From Eimeria necatrix (Eukaryota > Apicomplexa > Conoidasida > Eucoccidiorida > Eimeriidae): a stretch of DNA of 18,126 nucleotides. Location: positions 1-18,126 of the forward strand of contig NW_013654558.1 of the NCBI RefSeq assembly GCF_000499385.1, given 5' to 3'. The notes below the pieces were generated by a model. It saw only the letters and a program-made list of their open reading frames with translations, ran no database searches and was not told the DNA's origin. Each line of letters starts with the position of its first letter. Position 1 is the first letter of the stretch. Shown piece after piece: positions 16,390 through 18,126 of this stretch. The position numbers and the translations under genes were made by a program.

Positions 16390-18126
16390 ACAACATAACT
16401 TCGCGCTGCCTGCAAATGCACGCGCACGCATCTCACAACTACGTGCACCCACTGACTGTAAAGAGAAAGGACAAATTAAGGCATGTCCAGTTTCTGAAGA
16501 AACACTATATTTACTCACGAGAAACGCAGCGACAGTAAGAGATGGAGCTTGCGCAATGCGCAACGCTGCACTCTGCTTGGAAGATCCATTTCTACGCTTT
16601 CCAAGCATGCCTATAAACGACTCCAAACCACGCCCTCAAGCCACACAAGCCGCACAACTTATATAGCGAGCTCTTAACAATCGCCACTACTGCATCGTTG
16701 CTCAGTGTATACCAACCCCAAACTCTCACGCCGCGTAATTCCACCGCGCCTTCTCTGCCACCAGCAACTCTCAAAACGAAGTCGTGGCGAAGCAGAATAT
16801 CCCCAGCAAAATCAGCATAAACGTCACGCGCACTTCCTGATCGGCGTCGCATTCGCTCATACCATCCAGAAATGAATGCCCCTCGGCAGTCCGATTGGCC
16901 CCCAACAGATCCACATGGAACGCCGAGCAAAAAGCACGTCTCCTCAAGACAAACACAGAACAGTACTCCATGCCCTCCATCCATAATACAACATGTGCAG
17001 AATACAAAAACACTACTCGCATGCACCTCACAACTACGTGTACCCACTGACTGCAAATAGAAGGGAGGGAGTGACACATGCCCAGTTCCGGCAGAGGGTC
17101 TTTTGCGACTCACAAAAACACAGCGACAGTGAGAGACGAACTTGCGCGATGGGCAACGATGCTCTCTGCTCGAAGACCCATTTCTACACCTTCCAAGAAT
17201 GCCAATGAACGACTCCGAGTCACGCGTTCAAGCCACAGAAGCCGCACAATCAATCTAGCGAGTTTCGAAAAATCGCCACTTTCGCATCGTCGTTCCATCC
17301 AGACCAACTCCAATATCTCAAGACTAGAGTTTCCACGAGGTCTGCTGTGCCCACTGGCAACTCGCAACACGAAGTCTAGATTAAGGTTAAGCACCAACAA
17401 CGCCACCTACGTGAGCTCCCCACGCACTCGCTGTTCACGATCAGAGAAGAGTATTCCACGTTGAGCATCCACATCACAACACCTGCAGCGTGCGCAAAAA
17501 GTCGTATGCATATGACAATGAGCATATAGACACCTCAAACGGGAGCGCCTACGTGAACAACGCCAAAGTCCTGTAATGGAGCTCTTGCTACTCACAGGAA
17601 ACGCAGCGAAAGTGGGACACGGAGCTTGAGCGATAAGCAAAGCTGCGCTTTGTTCGTGAGAACCACCTGGACACCATTAGCGCACGCCGATAAACGACTC
17701 CGAACCACGCCTCCACACCACATAAGCAGTGCAAGCAACATAACGCGCACAAAACAATCGCCACTACAGCAGCTCCATCCAAAGCTGAGCGACCTGAATC
17801 ACTCAAACCCCGTCATTGCTCGACGTCTACTGTACCAACAGCAACACGCGAAATGAAACAAATTAGTAGCAAAATTTTAGTACAACTAACTTGCTGATCA
17901 ACGTCCCATTCCGTTCCAACGCCCACAAACACATGCGCCTCGACAGTCCGACTGGCTCCCTACAGCTCCACATGGATCGCCGAGCCAAAAACGCGTCTCC
18001 TCAACACGGCAACCGAACTGTATTTCGCGTCGGCCATCCACACCATAGTAGCTGCAGCTTGCAAAAACACTCGCGTGCATCTCACAACTACGTGCACCCA
18101 CTGGCTGCGCATAGAAGGGAGGACGT
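16390..18126. repeat. Diverged tandem repeat (units of about 480-595 bp), running off the right edge
   Basis: Anchor blocks recur in the same order. CACAACTACGTG is at 16434, 17029 and 18083, with the intermediate copy eroded. CAGCGACAGT or a variant is at 16527, 17121 and 17604. AACGACTCC is at 16617, 17208 and 17693. A block reading about CCTCGRCAGTCCGAYTGGC is at 16882 and 17939. Spacings are about 595, 485 and 570 bp, so three units and the start of a fourth are visible, perhaps 70-80% alike by eye. The left edge is approximate. No rRNA or snRNA is recognisable in the unit, and no transposon ends are seen. Confidence 0.8.
16592..17113 (-). other. Minus-strand open frame spanning one satellite unit
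   Basis: 173 codons, the longest frame outside the kinase gene, covering nearly a whole repeat unit. Its N-terminal part is matched by the frame at 18101-17898 in a later unit. Both share VG(T/A)RSCE(V/M)HAS, an EET motif, PCG(S/A)VG and QSDCRGA. It is Cys/Gly/Val-rich with no recognised domain. Stop codons may simply be rare in this repeat, or the unit may derive from a coding sequence. Other units are interrupted. Confidence 0.25.

Noticed and set aside
16390..18126. 5S rRNA or snRNA tandem gene cluster
   Set aside because: Unit length would fit, but no 5S internal control region, Sm site or other RNA signature was found in the units.
1..18126. Transposon, retroelement or CRISPR array
   Set aside because: No reverse transcriptase or transposase motifs, no terminal repeats with target duplications, and no regularly spaced identical short repeats.

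Overview
The window looks like nuclear DNA of an apicomplexan, most likely a coccidian of the genus Eimeria. The reasons are a multi-exon gene full of CAG/GCA/AGC-coded glutamine, alanine and serine runs, telomere-type AAACCCT units inside an intron, and short GT-AG introns. No rRNA, tRNA, CRISPR array, bacterial operon or recognisable transposon was seen.

Region 1 (1-3393, minus strand) holds the one gene I identify with confidence: an ATP-NAD kinase of the mitochondrial NADK2 class, running off the left edge. Five exons can be joined in frame. The first two splice junctions rebuild the two signature motifs, GGDGT and STGTGSTAW. The intron between exons 2 and 3 appears to be a GC-AG intron, and the intron between exons 1 and 2 carries the telomere-like repeat. 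Three large low-complexity insertions make the protein at least 846 residues, far longer than typical members.

Region 2 (about 3400-16230) is less GC-rich than the NADK exons and has no gene I can name. Its open frames are at lengths expected by chance. A few have good splice signals and matching phases and are listed as weak candidate exons: minus-strand pairs at 8520-8114 and 7986-7560, single blocks at 10570-10182 and 6893-6673, and a plus-strand block at 12299-12556. The region also holds a degenerate GCT/GCA-rich island (about 5375-6010) that may be an eroded Ala/Gln-rich coding segment, a perfect 29-bp tandem duplication, and several perfect inverted repeats.

Region 3 (about 16390-18126) is a diverged tandem repeat with units of roughly 480-595 bp that continues past the right edge. 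A minus-strand frame stays open and similar in at least two units. Just before it, a short plus-strand block ends in a very basic, nuclear-localisation-like tail.

The only pathway assignment I can defend is NADP supply by the NAD kinase. Everything else is structural description or low-confidence inference.
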